In this document: positions 8,774-20,014 of the stretch, piece by piece | Position numbering within the stretch: position 1 is the first letter of the stretch | Layout: each line of letters opens with the position of its first letter | DNA from: Kluyvera genomosp. 3 | GTDB lineage: Bacteria > Pseudomonadota > Gammaproteobacteria > Enterobacterales > Enterobacteriaceae | NCBI GenBank assembly: GCA_002211745.1 | Contig: CP022114.1 | Location: 1,830,645 to 1,894,644 of the forward strand | Reading direction: 5' to 3' | DNA length: 64,000 bases | Made by a program: the position numbers and the translations under genes | The notes under the pieces: model-generated | What the model was told of the DNA's origin: nothing | Seen by the model: the letters and a program-made list of their open reading frames with translations, nothing else | Databases searched by the model: none

Positions 8774-10221
8774 TTATCGGAATGGCGGTTCGTTGAAGGT
8801 ACGCAGTTTGCGCGAATGCAAGCGATCTCCCTCGGCGCGCAGCAGATCGATGGCCCGAATGCCAATCTGCAGGTGCTCGGAAATCGCGCCTTCATAGAAG
8901 CGGTTGGCCTGGCCGGGCAGTTTTATCTCTCCGTGCAGCGGCTTGTCCGACACGCACAGCAGCGTGCCGTACGGGACGCGGAAGCGATAGCCCTGGGCTG
9001 CAATGGTCGCGCTTTCCATATCAATGGCTACCGCGCGGCTCAGGTTAAAGCGCAGCGCGGAAGCCGAATAACGCAGCTCCCAGTTACGGTCGTCGGTGGT
9101 GACTACCGTGCCGGTACGCAACCGCTGTTTGACTTCTTCTCCTGGCATACCGCTAACCTGCTTGGTGGCGTCGTACAGTGCACGCTGCACCTCGGCGATG
9201 CTCGGAATTGGAATATCCGGCGGCAGCACCGCGTTGAGCACGTGGTCATCGCGCAGATAGGCGTGCGCCAGCACATAGTCGCCAATCGACTGACTTTCAC
9301 GCAGGCCGCCGCAGTGACCAATCATCAGCCACACATCCGGGCGTAATACCGCCAGGTGATCGCAGATATTTTTGGCATTGGATGGGCCGACGCCGATATT
9401 AATCAACGTAATTCCCTGACCATCTTTAGTGAGCAAATGCCAGGCGGGCATTTGGTGCTTCTTCCATGCCAGATCGGAAATCGCTTCTTCCGGTGCTTCA
9501 GTATCGGCGGTGATCCAGATCCCGCCCGCGCAGGAAAGCGATACGTACGGGCTGTCAGGATCGAGGATCTGGCTGCAACCCCAGCGCACGAACTCATCGA
9601 CGTAGCGGGTGTAGTTGGTGAACAGCACAAACGGCTGGAAGTGTTCGACCGGGGTACCGGTGTAGTGACGCAGACGGGCCAGCGAAAAGTCGACGCGGCG
9701 GGCATCAAAATGCGATAACGGATAAAACTCGGTGGCATGGGTTAAGCCATCCGCCGTTTCATCGCCAATCTGCGACAGCTCGGTTGTCGGGAAAAAACGG
9801 GTGAGATCGGCGCTCATTGAGCGATCGAGATTGAGACCGTCGATCACGTAAGGATATGGGATCTCGTGCTGCGACAGGCTAACTTCAATATGCGCATCGT
9901 AATCCTCATGCAGCAGCGACAGTTGTTCCAGCAGATAGCTGCGAAATAGCGTTGGGTGGGTGATGGTGGTTGTGTAGCAGCCGGAGTGGGTAAAGCGGCC
10001 AAACGCACGGGTTTTCTGCGCCTTGTGCGCGCAGCCGCTCCAGGAGACCGAGAGCTGTGGGTAGACAAATAATCCGTTGGCCCGCGCTTCGGCGCTGGGC
10101 AGTGAGCGATCGTCAATAAACAGACGGATGGCGTCACGTAATGCATTTACCGATTGATCGTACAGCGCCTGGAGTTGATCCAGTGCCTGTTCAGGGTCAG
10201 ACTCACGCCCGTATTACTCAT
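8774..10221 (-). CDS. amn: AMP nucleosidase
   Basis: Hydrolyses AMP to adenine and ribose 5-phosphate, balancing purine pools in the cytosol. The sequence is almost the same as remembered E. coli Amn along its length: N-terminal segment with FVYPQLSVSWSG, then HFDARRVDFSLARLRHYTG, and a C-terminal phosphorylase-like domain with NIGVGPSNAKNICDHLAVL and VAIDMESATIAAQGYRF. One C (coding strand) is missing from the run read as GGG at 10194-10196. Restored from the ATG at 10221 (MSNTGVSLTPEQALDQL) it is 482 aa, against 484 in E. coli. It is convergent with the fimbrial operon, which is inserted between it and the tRNA-Asn. Confidence 0.95.
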
Positions 10222-10415
10222 CGTTCGCTCCTTGTGTCAGGTCTGCGGCTTTTTTCGATAGTATGCCAGCGCATGATGAAACAAAAGCGTTAGCCGGTTC
10301 CCTTATAACAACTGATTAACCTTTAACCATATTCTTCGTACGCAACGGGAATAGCAGCGCGGTGAGTGAAAAAAGCTATAATTAACCGATATCTGCCGTG
10401 AATGAGGAAAGGGAA

Positions 10416-11347
10416 ATGGGACCTCGTGTAAAACTCTGGTGTGCGTTAATTCTGGCGACGGCTAGCCATAGCGCCCTTGCCGTAACTTATCCGCTTCCCC
10501 CGGAGGGAAGCCGTTTAGTGGGCAGCACGCTGAATATCACGGTGCCGCAGGATAACCGGCTGCCGCTGGAGGCATTTGCGGCCCAGTACGGGCAAGGGCT
10601 GAGCAATATGCTGGAAGCGAATCCGGGGGTTGACGTGTTTCTGCCGAAATCGGGATCCTCGCTGGTGATCCCGCAGCAGCTGATTTTACCCAACACCGTG
10701 CGTCAGGGGATTGTGGTGAATGTGGCAGAAATGCGTCTTTATTATTATCCGCCGGACAGCAATACCGTTGAAGTGCTGCCGATCGGCATAGGTCAGGCCG
10801 GACGCGAAACGCCGCGCAACTGGGTGACGGCGGTGGAGCGCAAACAGGAAGGGCCAACCTGGACGCCGACGGCGAACACTCGGCGCGAGTATGCAAAGCG
10901 CGGCGAAAGTCTGCCTGCTTTTGTGCCTGCCGGGCCGGATAACCCGATGGGGCTGTATGCCATCTATATTGGGCGGCTTTATGCCATTCATGGAACCAAT
11001 GCGAATTTCGGCATTGGCCTGCGCGTCAGCCAGGGCTGTATCCGTTTGCGAAACGACGATATCAAGTACCTGTTTGATAACGTGCCTGTGGGCACGCGGG
11101 TACAGATTATCGACCAGCCGGTGAAGTACACCACCGAGCCGGACGGTAGTCGTTGGGTAGAGGTGCATGAGCCGCTGTCGCGCAACCGCACAGAATATGA
11201 ATCGGATAACAAAGTTCCGTTGCCAATGACGCCCGCCTGCGTAGTTTTACTGAAGGGCAGGGAGTTGATGTGAATCGCGCAAAATCGGTACTCGAGCGAC
11301 GCTCGGGTATGCCAGTGAATATTAGCGTCTCACATAACACTCTCTAA
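10416..11347 (+). CDS. ldtA: L,D-transpeptidase LdtA (ErfK)
   Basis: Periplasmic enzyme that links Braun lipoprotein to peptidoglycan meso-diaminopimelate. It has a signal peptide, an N-terminal LysM-like part ([19 protein letters not shown]) and a YkuD catalytic domain with [10 protein letters not shown] and the active-site cysteine in [11 protein letters not shown] choose the ATG at 10416 because GAGGAAAGG lies just upstream; a GTG at 10398 is possible but lacks a site. One C is missing near 11234-11236 (GCCTGCG, expected GCCCTGCG). Restored, the end reads [21 protein letters not shown] and the protein is 310 aa, as in E. coli. Confidence 0.93.
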
Positions 11348-11368
11348 GCGATCAATACATATCGTCAG

Positions 11369-11390
11369 GCCCGCTTCGTGCGGGCTTTTT
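11369..11390 (+). terminator. Rho-independent terminator after ldtA
   Basis: Stem GCCCGC (11369-11374) / GCGGGC (11380-11385) with loop TTCGT, followed by five T. Confidence 0.85.
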
Positions 11391-11415
11391 GCTGGGTATT
11401 TCCAGGGAGAATGAG

Positions 11416-12356
11416 ATGAGCACCGTCGTGAATTGGGGCGTACTGGGCTATGCCGAATCGCCAAAAATTCGATTATTCCGGCCATTGCCCGCGCGGATAA
11501 TGCGCGGCTGTACGGCGTAGCATCACGCAACCAGGCCGACCTGCCAACCGGTGAATGGGAACAGAGCTACGGCGATTATGCCGCGCTGCTTGCCGATCCG
11601 GCCATTCAGGCCGTTTATATCCCGTTGCCAAACTCGCTGCATAAGGAGTGGGTACTTCGCGCGCTCGAAGCGGGTAAGCACGTGCTGTGTGAAAAACCGA
11701 TTGGCCTGACGGCCGCCGAAGCGCAGGAGATGCAGCAGGCCGCGGTACAGCATAACCGCCTGCTGATGGAGGCGTTTATGTATCAGTACACCGACCGCGT
11801 ACGGGTGATCAAACAGGTACTGGAAAGCGGCGCGCTGGGTGAACTTCGACATATTAACGTCTCGTTCCGTTTCTTGCTGGATCGTCCAAATACCATCAAA
11901 ATGCAGCCTGCGCTGGGCGGCGGGGCGCTGTACGACGTGGGCTGTTATCCGGTGAACTTTATCGGCATGGTGACCGGACGCTTGCCGGTACGCTGCAAAG
12001 CGCTGTGCGAAACGGACCAGGGCGTTGATACCAATCTCTCGGCATTGCTTCAGTATGAAGATGGGCTGATTGCGAATATTCACTGCGGTTTTAACGCTTA
12101 TGGCCGCAATTACGCGGAAATTATCGGCACGAAAGGCATGCTGATTGTGGATAAACCGTTCCTCGACGATGCCGGCGCGCTGCACCTGCATACCGCTGAA
12201 GGCGTGCGCGAACTGCCGGTGAGCGAGTCTGACCGCTATCAGGCCGAAATTCGCCATTTCTCCAGCGCGGTGCTCGACCAACCTTCGCGGCTGCTCCCGC
12301 TGGATGAGACCGTCCGCAATATGCAAGTGCTGGATATGATTCACGCCGCGCTGTAA
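11416..12356 (+). CDS. Gfo/Idh/MocA-family NAD(P)-dependent oxidoreductase
   Basis: Cytosolic dehydrogenase of unknown substrate. The N-terminal Rossmann fold reads VNWGVLGYARIAKNSIIPAI once one missing C is restored at 11453-11454. Family motifs include AVYIPLPNSLHKEWVLRALE and HVLCEKPIGLT, where the EKP lysine is the usual catalytic or cofactor residue, and GGGALYDVGCYPVNF. Restored length is 313 aa from the ATG at 11416, with GGGAGAA upstream. The nearest well-known relatives act on sugars or polyols (xylose and glucose dehydrogenases); the substrate here cannot be read from sequence. It lies alone between ldtA and a convergent exporter gene. Confidence 0.85.
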
Positions 12357-12393
12357 TCCCGTTCTCGCGGCGCTGGGCGTTCCCGGCGTCGCG

Positions 12394-13273
12394 TTATCGC
12401 GCAAACCGCCGCGACCCGATCACACACAAAATCACGCCGAACGTCACCATCATCATCTGCGGGCTTATCGCCTCGTGAAGCAGGATGGCCGAGAGCAGCA
12501 AACCTAAAAATGGCTGTAATAGCTGTAGTTGCCCCACGGCGGCGATCCCGCCCGCCGCCAGCCCTTGTACCAGAAAATAAAACCAATCAGCATGCTGAAT
12601 AACGAGACGTAGCCCACTGCTGTCCAGGTCGAAAGGGAAAATGCATCCAGCACGGGTGGTCGGGTGATAAAGGCGGCGAGCAACATGGCTGGCAATGATA
12701 TCACCAGCGCCCAGCCGATGACCTGCCAACCGCCCAGTTCACGCGTTAGCGTTGCGCCTTCCGCATAACCCAGGCCACAGGCCAGAACGGCGGCAAGCAT
12801 CAGCACATCACCGGTCAGAGATAGCGTTGCGCTTTGCCAGAGCGCAAACCCGGCCACCAGCAGGCTGCCGAGCAGTGAGAAGATCCAGAAGGCGATACGT
12901 GGTCGTTCGCCGCCACGCAGGACGCCGAAAATCGCTGTTGCCAGCGGCAGTAGCCCGATAAATACAATGGAATGGGCGGCGGTGACGTAGCGCAGAGCAA
13001 GCGCGGTCAGCAGCGGAAAACCAATAATCACCCCAGAGACACAATGAGCAACGGCAGGATTTGCCCGCGATGTGGCCTGGGCTGACGAAATACCTTCAGC
13101 AGCGTGACGGCGACCAGCCCTGCGATGGAGGCGCGTAAAAAAGTCAGAAAGAACGGATCCATTTCCAGCACCGCTATTCGCGTCGCCGGTAGCGAGCCGC
13201 TGAAAATAATCACCCCCAGCAACCCGTTGAGCCACCCGGAATGCGCCTGCTGTTTTGCGTCTACGATATTCAT
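12394..13273 (-). CDS. EamA-type (DMT superfamily) exporter
   Basis: Inner-membrane protein with about ten helices in two EamA repeats, a family that exports amino acids and metabolites. Begins MNIVDAKQQAHSGWLNGLLG. One base is missing at 13031-13034 (C run; restored SLGGVIIGFPLLTALAL) and one at 12562-12564 (restored YKGLAAGGIAAVGQLQ). Restored length is 293 aa, normal for the family. It is divergent from the GntR-aminotransferase regulator 88 bases away, a frequent pairing in which the regulator controls the exporter. Substrate unknown. Confidence 0.85.
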
Positions 13274-13360
13274 CCCTTGCTCCTTGTCGTTGAGTCATTG
13301 TCGCGGCGATGGTAGTTTCTTCTATTCGGTACAATCAAATTATTGTCATGGATACATTGC

Positions 13361-14693
13361 ATGAAGGCGCGATACAAAACGCTGGTTGACGCCTATGCCC
13401 AGGCTATTCGCAGCGGGAAACTGATGGCGGGTAGCCGTTTACCCACGCATCGGCAGCTGGCCGCCGAGCATCATATTTCGCTGGCGACGGCGACCCGGGT
13501 GTATGCCGAGCTGGAGGCGATGGGGTTAGTGAGTGGGGAGACCGGGCTCGGCACCTTTGTGCGAGAAATCGCGCTCGCCGTGGGCACGGTATCGATCAAC
13601 AGGCGATCGCCGCAGATGTGCTCGATCTTAACTTCAACTATCCTTCGTTGCCGGGGCAGGGCGATCGGTTACGTGAAGGGTTGCGGCAACTGGCTAACGT
13701 TGGCGATATTGAATCGCATCTCCGTTATCAGCCCCACGCCGGGAGGCTGGGAGACAGGGACATTATTGCCCATCACCTCAGCGCTCAGGGGCTGGCCACA
13801 CGGGCAGAGAACGTGTTGATTGTTAACGGTGCTCAGCATGGGCTGGCCGTTTCGGTCATGGGGTTGCTGCGTCCCGGTGATGTGGTGGCCGTCGATGCCT
13901 TAACTTACCCGGGATTCAAAGCGCTAGCCGCACTGTATCAACTGGAGCTGCTCGCCATTCCGGTTGGCGATGAAGGCCCCGATCTCGATGTGCTTGCCCG
14001 TCTATGTCAGATACGTCACGTGCGCGCTGTCTATACTATGCCAACGTTACACAACCCGCTCGGCTGGGTGCTGAGTAGCCGTCAGCGCCGGCGGTTGGCT
14101 TCTATCGCCCGCCAGTACGACCTGCTGGTGATTGAAGACGCAGCCTACGCTTATCTGGCTACACGCGCGCCGTCACCGGTAGCCAGTTATGCGCCGGAAA
14201 GAACGGTTTATGTGAGCGGTTTTTCAAAAGATGTCGCCACCGGAATCCGCGTGGGGATGGTGGTCTGCCCCAATGCCTGGCGTCCTGCGCTTGAACGTGC
14301 CATACGGGCAACTACGTGGAATACCCTTCGGTGATGAGCGCGCTGGTTTGCCAGTGGATTGTGGACGGAACCGTCTCAAAGCTGGCGACGCAAAAAAGGC
14401 GCGATGCTCGTCTGCGCCAGCGTCTCGCCCGCGATGTGCTGGGGCCGCTGCCCTGCATCAGCCACCCGGACTCGTGGTTCCTCTGGCTGCCTCTCGCCGA
14501 CGAGAGCCGGGCAGATCGGGTTGCGAAAATCCTGATGGATCAACATATTTCGGTCTCAACCGCCGAACCCTTTTGCGTGACACCTAATGTTCCGCAGGCA
14601 ATCCGAGTGGCGCTGGGTTCGGTTTCGATGGAGCAGCTTAGCGTTGCGTTGGCGGCAGTACGCGCAGCGATTGAATATGAGCAAAGCCGCTAG
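13361..14693 (+). CDS. MocR-type regulator: GntR helix-turn-helix fused to a PLP aminotransferase fold
   Basis: N-terminal winged helix of the GntR family (residues about 1-70; LPTHRQLAAEHHISLATATR is the recognition region) joined to a fold-type I aminotransferase domain. The PLP lysine is in VSGFSKDVATGIRVG, and the cofactor aspartate lies in the LLVIEDAAYAYL segment. One G is missing at 13582-13584 and one C at 14324-14326. Restored length is 444 aa. I use the ATG at 13361; the ATG at 13348 is out of frame. Divergent orientation suggests that it regulates the EamA exporter in response to a PLP- or amino-compound signal; that is inference from known MocR/EamA pairs. Confidence 0.82.
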
Positions 14694-14729
14694 GAGAGGC
14701 CCTTTATCCACCTCCTCGCCTGAGATTTG

Positions 14730-14751
14730 CTGTTCTTAGGGCTGTTTTTAT
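14730..14751 (+). promoter_or_regulatory. Two tor-box-like decamers upstream of ccmA
   Basis: CTGTTCTTAG at 14730-14739 and CTGTTTTTAT at 14742-14751 each match 8 of 10 positions of the E. coli TorR decamer CTGTTCATAT. They are direct repeats separated by two bases, the arrangement found in the E. coli torC promoter. No torR/torS gene is in this window. Short T-rich matches can arise by chance, so this is weak. Confidence 0.3.
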
Positions 14752-14840
14752 TCATAGGTACAGGCCGGGAATTTAAACTATCACGCTTAGCGATGTTGCA
14801 GAATATCGACATAACCGCCACTCGCTAACCGGATACCTGA

Positions 14841-15458
14841 ATGCTAAGCGCCCTGAATTTAAGCTGTGAACGTGATGAACGCCTGCTGTTCAATGGGCTG
14901 TCTTTGCACGTTCAGCCAGGAGAATTGGTACAAATTACCGGCGCGAACGGCTGTGGCAAAACAACGTTGCTGCGGGTACTGGTCGGGCTCGGGCGGCCTG
15001 ATGCCGGTCAGGTTTATTGGCGAGGCGAACCGCTTGCTCGCGTTCGGGATAATTACCATCAGAATCTGCTGTGGATTGGCCATCAGGCTGGGTTAAAAAC
15101 CTCGCTAACCGCGCTCGAAAACCTGCACTTTTTACATCCAGCGGCCGCGCAGGAAAGTCTTTATCAGGCGCTTGCACAAGTGGCATTAGTGGGGGTAGAG
15201 GCGTTGCCTGTTTGCCAGCTTTCAGCCGGGCAGCAACGGCGGGTCGCTCTGGCGAGGCTGTGGCTGAGCCAGGCACCGCTGTGGATCCTTGATGAGCCTT
15301 TTACCGCACTGGACGTCGACGGTATTGCGCGTCTAACCCAACAGATGGCGCTGCATGTTCAGCAACAGGGCGCCGTTATTCTAACCACTCATCAGCCAAT
15401 AACGACGGATGTCCCGTTGCGCCAGATTGATTTAAACCGTGTGGAGTCTGCGGCGTGA
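14841..15458 (+). CDS. ccmA: Haem exporter ATPase CcmA
   Basis: ATP-binding subunit of the CcmABCD complex that releases holo-CcmE during cytochrome c maturation. The Walker A motif is GANGCGKTT (near residue 36), the ABC signature is QLSAGQQRR, and Walker B is [12 protein letters not shown]. It has 205 aa and an intact frame, and the usual [10 protein letters not shown] stretch of CcmA is present. First gene of a complete ccmABCDEFGH operon with tightly overlapping genes: ccmB starts inside its last codons (15455). Confidence 0.96.
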   Translation: MLSALNLSCERDERLLFNGLSLHVQPGELVQITGANGCGKTTLLRVLVGLGRPDAGQVYWRGEPLARVRDNYHQNLLWIGHQAGLKTSLTALENLHFLHPAAAQESLYQALAQVALVGVEALPVCQLSAGQQRRVALARLWLSQAPLWILDEPFTALDVDGIARLTQQMALHVQQQGAVILTTHQPITTDVPLRQIDLNRVESAA

Positions 15459-16114
15459 TGTGGCTTATTTTCCGCACTGAGCTGCGTGTTGTGCTGCGCC
15501 ATGGCGTAGAAGTCGCCAATCCGCTGTGGTTCTTCTTACTGACGATCGTGCTGTTTCCGTTGAGCGTAGGGCCGGAGCCGCAACTGCTGATGCGGATGGC
15601 TCCCGGCATCATGTGGGTTGCCGTGTTGCTGGCATCTATGCTGGCACTGGAGCGCTTGTTTCGTGACGATCTGGCGGATGGCAGCCTGGAACAACAAATG
15701 CTGCTGCCGATTCCTCTACCAGCTGTGGTGCTGGTGAAAGTGCTGGCGCACTGGGTTGTGACGGGTGTGCCGCTGCTGCTGCTTTCTCCGTTAGCCGCGC
15801 TGTTGCTGGGGATGGATGCTGACGGCTGGCAGATGCTGGCGCTAACCCTGTTGTTGGGCACGCCGACGCTAAGTTTTCTTGGCGCACCGGGCGTCGCGTT
15901 AACGGTAGGGCTGAAACGCGGTGGCGTTTTACTCAGCGTATTACTTTTGCCTCTCACAATCCCTTTGCTGATATTTGCGACTGCGGCGATGGACGCGGCG
16001 GCGATGCATCTACCCGTTCGCGGCTATCTGGCGATCCTGGGCGCTTTACTTGCCGGTAGCGCGACGCTAAGCCCTTTTGCAACGGCGGCGGCTTTGCGCA
16101 TCAGCGTGCGCTAG
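15455..16114 (+). CDS. ccmB: Haem exporter membrane subunit CcmB
   Basis: Inner-membrane permease partner of CcmA, 219 aa with six predicted helices. It begins [17 protein letters not shown] and has the CcmB features [13 protein letters not shown] and [20 protein letters not shown]. The frame is intact and overlaps the ccmA stop by 4 bases (ATGA). Works with CcmA, CcmC and CcmD. Confidence 0.95.
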   Translation: MMWLIFRTELRVVLRHGVEVANPLWFFLLTIVLFPLSVGPEPQLLMRMAPGIMWVAVLLASMLALERLFRDDLADGSLEQQMLLPIPLPAVVLVKVLAHWVVTGVPLLLLSPLAALLLGMDADGWQMLALTLLLGTPTLSFLGAPGVALTVGLKRGGVLLSVLLLPLTIPLLIFATAAMDAAAMHLPVRGYLAILGALLAGSATLSPFATAAALRISVR

Positions 16115-16154
16115 CTACCCCATTATCGATCTTGCTTTACGTCAGGTGACCATT

Positions 16155-16889
16155 ATGTGGAAAACGCTTCATCAACTTGCAATTCCGCCGCGCCTTTACC
16201 GGCTATGCGGCGTTTTTATCCCTGGCTCGCCGTGCTCAGTCTGCTGACGTTGGGGGAGGCTGGATTTGGGGTTTTGGCTTTGCTCCGGCGGATTATCAGC
16301 AGGGCGAAAGCTATCGCATTATTTATCTGCATGTTCCAGCGGCTATCTGGTCGATGGAATTTATGCCGCGATGGCGGTAGCGGCGGTGTTTACGCTGGTC
16401 TGGCAGATGAAAATGGCGGGACTGGCGCTGGCGGCGATGGCGCCGATAGGGGCGATCTGCGCGTTTATTGCGCTGACGACGGGGGCTGCGTGGGGAAAAC
16501 CGATGTGGGGAGCCTGGTGGGTGTGGGATGCGCGCCTGACGTCGGAGCTGTTGTTGCTGTTTCTTTATGCAGGAGCCATCGCACTGTGGAGCGCCTTTGA
16601 CGACCGTAAGCTGGCGGTGCGGGCGACCGCTATTTTAGTGCTGGTGGGGGTGATAAACCTGCCGGTAATCCACTATTCCGTCGAATGGTGGAACACGTTG
16701 CATCAGGGTTCTACCCGCATGCAGCAGAGTATTGCCCCAGCGATGCGTTCGCCGCTGCGCCTCTCGATACTGGGTTTTCTGTTTCTCTGCGTGACCCTGA
16801 CGCTGATGCGGATGCGGAATCTGATCCTTGATCAGGAACGTCGTCGCCCGTGGGTGCTCGAACTGGTCAAAATGAGGGGGCAAAAATGA
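16155..16889 (+). CDS. ccmC: Haem-handling protein CcmC
   Basis: Inner-membrane protein that loads haem onto CcmE. The tryptophan-rich motif [19 protein letters not shown] and the haem-ligand histidines (IIYLHVPAA and [15 protein letters not shown]) are visible. Three single-base losses break the frame: C at 16220-16222, G at 16252-16256 and G at 16355-16356. With all three restored it is 245 aa, exactly the E. coli length. It starts at the ATG at 16155 ([19 protein letters not shown]), 40 bases after ccmB, and overlaps ccmD. Confidence 0.94.
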
Positions 16890-17089
16890 GCAGTGCGTTT
16901 ATCTCCTGGAGCGCATTTTTCGCCATGGGCGGCTATGCCTTTTATGTCTGGTTGGCCGTCGCTTTTACCCTGTTGCCGCTGGCCGCGATTGTGCTGCATA
17001 CCCGATGGCGGCGACGGGTGATTATTAGCGTTGTCGTCCAACGGCAGTCCAGAGATATTCGGCTGAATATCCGCAAGGAGGCGCAATGA
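16886..17089 (+). CDS. ccmD: CcmD accessory membrane protein
   Basis: 67-aa protein with one membrane helix, an N-terminal [14 protein letters not shown] motif typical of CcmD and a basic cytoplasmic tail. It stabilises the CcmABC complex and helps release holo-CcmE. It overlaps the stop of ccmC (ATGA) and the start of ccmE. Confidence 0.92.
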   Translation: MSSAFISWSAFFAMGGYAFYVWLAVAFTLLPLAAIVLHTRWRRRVIISVVVQRQSRDIRLNIRKEAQ

Positions 17090-17563
17090 ATGCACGTCGT
17101 AGACAGCGTTTTTACCTGGTCGGGGCTGTGGTGCTGGGGATGGCGTCAACCGTTGGGTTAGTGCTGTATGCGCTAAGCGGCAGTATCGATCTGTTTTATA
17201 CGCCAGGTGAAATTCTTCACGGTAAACGAGAGACGCACCAGCTTCCGCAAATCGGCCAGCGGCTCCGCGTGGGCGGGATGGTGGCGCCAGGCACTGTTAA
17301 ACGTTCAACTGACTCGTTGGCGGTGACGTTTCACCTGTATGACGCACAGGGCGAAGTGACGGTCAGCTATACCGGTGTGCTGCCTGATCTTTTCCGCGAG
17401 GGGCAGGGGTTGTCGTTCAAGGGTTCTGCAGACAAGCAACCACGTTCTGGCGAAAGAAGTCCTGGCGAAACATGACGAAAATTACACGCCGCCGGAAGTT
17501 GAGCAGGCGATGCGGGATAACCACCCGCGTCCGAAACGTCCGTCGAAGGAGCCCGCTTTATGA
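17086..17563 (+). CDS. ccmE: Haem chaperone CcmE
   Basis: Periplasmic, membrane-anchored haem chaperone that binds haem covalently through a histidine, here in [13 protein letters not shown]. It has an N-terminal anchor ([20 protein letters not shown]) and an OB-fold beta barrel. Two G are missing, at 17406-17409 and 17421-17423. Restored, the sequence runs [23 protein letters not shown] and the length is 159 aa, as in E. coli. It overlaps ccmD and ccmF by 4 bases each. Confidence 0.94.
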
Positions 17564-19464
17564 TACCCGAATATGGTGACATGCTACTTTGCCTTGCGCT
17601 GGGTATCTCTCTGCTGCTGTCGCTTTATCCGCTGATTGGCGTTGCTCGCGGCGATGTACGGCTGATGGCTAGCGCCAGGCTTCTCGCTGGATTGGTATTT
17701 CTGTGTATCGCAGGGGCGTTCGCTATCCTGGTGAATGCTTTCGTGGTGAATGATTTTAGCGTCACCTATGTTGCGAGCAACTCGAATAGTCAGCTCCCGG
17801 TGTGGTACCGAGTGGCAGCGACCTGGGGTGCGCATGAGGGCTCGCTGCTGCTGTGGATCCTGTTAATGAGCGGTTGGATGCTAGCTGTAGCATGCTGTAG
17901 CCGTCGGATCCCGCAGGCGATGACGGCGCGAGTGCTGGCGGTGATGGGGATGATTTGTGCCGGATTTCTGGCCTTTATTTTATTCACCTCTAATCCGTTT
18001 TCCCGCACGCTGCCCGCTTTTCCGGTAGAGGGCCGTGAACTTAATCCAATGCTGCAGGATCCCGGGCTGATTTTTCATCCTCCATTACTCTATATGGGCT
18101 ATGTCGGCTTCTCGGTGGCATTTGCTTTTGCTGTCGCGTCGCTGCTGTGTGGACGGTTAGATAGCGTCTGGGCGCGGTTCTCTCGCCCCTGGACGCTGGC
18201 TGCCTGGATTTTTCTGACGCTTGGGATTGTGCTGGGCTCAGCGTGGGCCTATTACGAACTGGGCTGGGGCGGCTGGTGGTTCTGGGATCCGGTAGAGAAT
18301 GCGTCGCTGATGCCGTGGCTGGCGGGTACTGCGCTGCTGCATTCGCTGGCGGTGACGGAGCAACGCGCAAGCTTCAAAGCCTGGACGTTGCTGTTGGCGA
18401 TTGCCGCGTTTTCGCTGTGTTTGCTGGAACATTTCTGGTGCGTTCAGGTGTTCTGGTCTCAGTCCATGCTTTTGCCGCCGATCCGGCGCGCGGCATGTTT
18501 ATTCTTGCTTTTATGACCTTGGTCACTGGCGGTTCGCTACTGCTCTTTGCGCTACGGGGGCGACGCCTACGTTCGCGGGTGAATAATGCGCTGTGGTCGC
18601 GAGAATCTTTTCTGTTGGCAAATAACGTCCTGCTGCTGACCGCAATGCTGGTGGTGCTGCTGGGAACGCTGCTGCCGCTTGTGCATAAGCTAGTGGGATT
18701 GGGAAGCATCTCGATTGGCGAACCGTTTTTCAATACCGTGTTTAGCGTATTAATGGTGCCGTTTGCGCTATTGCTCGGCATTGGCCTTTGGTGCGCTGGG
18801 GCGTGACAGGCCACGGAAAATCCAAAAAATGCTGTTGGCGGCGCTGTGCCTTACGGCAGTGTTGTCGCTGTTGCTGCCCTGGCTGCTGGAGGGGAGCATT
18901 GTCGGCATGACGGCGGTGGGGATCGCGATAGCGTTATGGATCCTGCTGCTTTCCGTAGCGGGAATGGCGCAGGGGGAAGATTGACGCACAGTCGTTTGGG
19001 TATGACGCTGGCGCACGTCGGTGTGGCCGTCACGGTCGTAGGGATCGCGTTTAGCCAGAATTACAGCGTTGAACGGGATGTCCGTATGCATAGGGGGATA
19101 GCGTCGCGCTACACGCTTATCACATCACTCTGCGCGAGATCCGTTCTGTCGATGGGCCAAACTGGCGTGGTGTAGAAGCGGCGCTTGAGGTGACACATAA
19201 CAATCGGTTCGAAGCGTTACTGCGGGCAGAGAAACGATTTTATCGCAACAGCCAGAGGGTGATGACGGAGGCGGCAGTTGATGGCGGCGTGACTCGCGAT
19301 CTATATGCCGCGCTGGGCGATGAGCTGGACAACGACACCTGGGCGATACGCTTATATTATAAACCGTTTGTGCGCTGGATTTGGTTCGGTGGCGTGCTTA
19401 TGGCGCTGGGCGGGCTCCTGTGCCTGATCGATCCGCGTTATCGCCAATGCAGGAGGCGATATGA
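17560..19464 (+). CDS. ccmF: Cytochrome c haem lyase subunit CcmF, frame broken 6 times
   Basis: Large inner-membrane protein that transfers haem from CcmE to apocytochrome c. The tryptophan-rich WWD segment is [20 protein letters not shown], with flanking haem-ligand histidines such as [11 protein letters not shown]. One base is missing at six places: G 18426-18427, C 18785-18786, G 18798-18801, G 18966-18967, G 19093-19097 and probably C 19444-19445. Restored length is about 636 aa (647 in E. coli). With the last base restored the stop overlaps the ccmG start as ATGA, matching the other junctions in this operon. Confidence 0.9.
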
Positions 19465-20014
19465 GACGTAATGCACTGCTGGTGCCGCTGATTATCTTCA
19501 CCGCTATCGTCATAGCGTTGTTCTGGCAACTGACGCGTAACGCGCAGGGGACGATCCGACGTTACTGGAGTCGGCATTGATTGGCAAAACGATGCCGCAG
19601 TTCCATCTGGCATCGTTAACCGATCCCTCGCAGCGGTTCGATAATCGCGTGTTTATGCAGGGCAAGCCGCTGTTGCTGAATGTCTGGGCAACCTGGTGCC
19701 CGACCTGTCGTGCCGAGCATCAATATCTGCGTCAGCTAGCGCTGGAAGGCGTGCGGGTTGTGGGCGTGAATTATAAAGATAATCGACAGCAAGCGAACGC
19801 CTGGCTGCGTGAGCTCGGCAATCCTTACATCATAAACCTCGATGACGGCGACGGCATGTTCGGGCTGGATCTTGGCGTATATGGCGCACCAGAAACATTT
19901 CTTATTGATGGTAACGGCGTGATTCGTTATCGCCACGCTGGCGAGCTGAATGCCGAAGTCTGGGAGCGGGAAATGAAACCGCTGTGGGAGCGCTATTCTC
20001 GGGAGGGGCGCTGA
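19461..20014 (+). CDS. ccmG: Thiol:disulfide oxidoreductase CcmG (DsbE)
   Basis: Periplasmic thioredoxin-like reductase that keeps apocytochrome CxxCH cysteines reduced. It has an N-terminal membrane anchor, the active site WATWCPTCRAEH, and a C-terminal thioredoxin fold ending LWERYSREGR. One G is missing at 19547-19550; restored, the protein is 184 aa (185 in E. coli). It overlaps ccmF and ccmH. Confidence 0.94.

Noticed and set aside
8753-9346. 197-codon plus-strand frame over amn
   Set aside because: Antisense shadow of amn, which is certain on the minus strand.
11523-12404. 293-codon open frame antisense to the Gfo/Idh/MocA gene
   Set aside because: Shadow of a high-GC coding strand; composition rich in His, Arg and Gln, no ribosome site, and the plus-strand gene has clear motifs.
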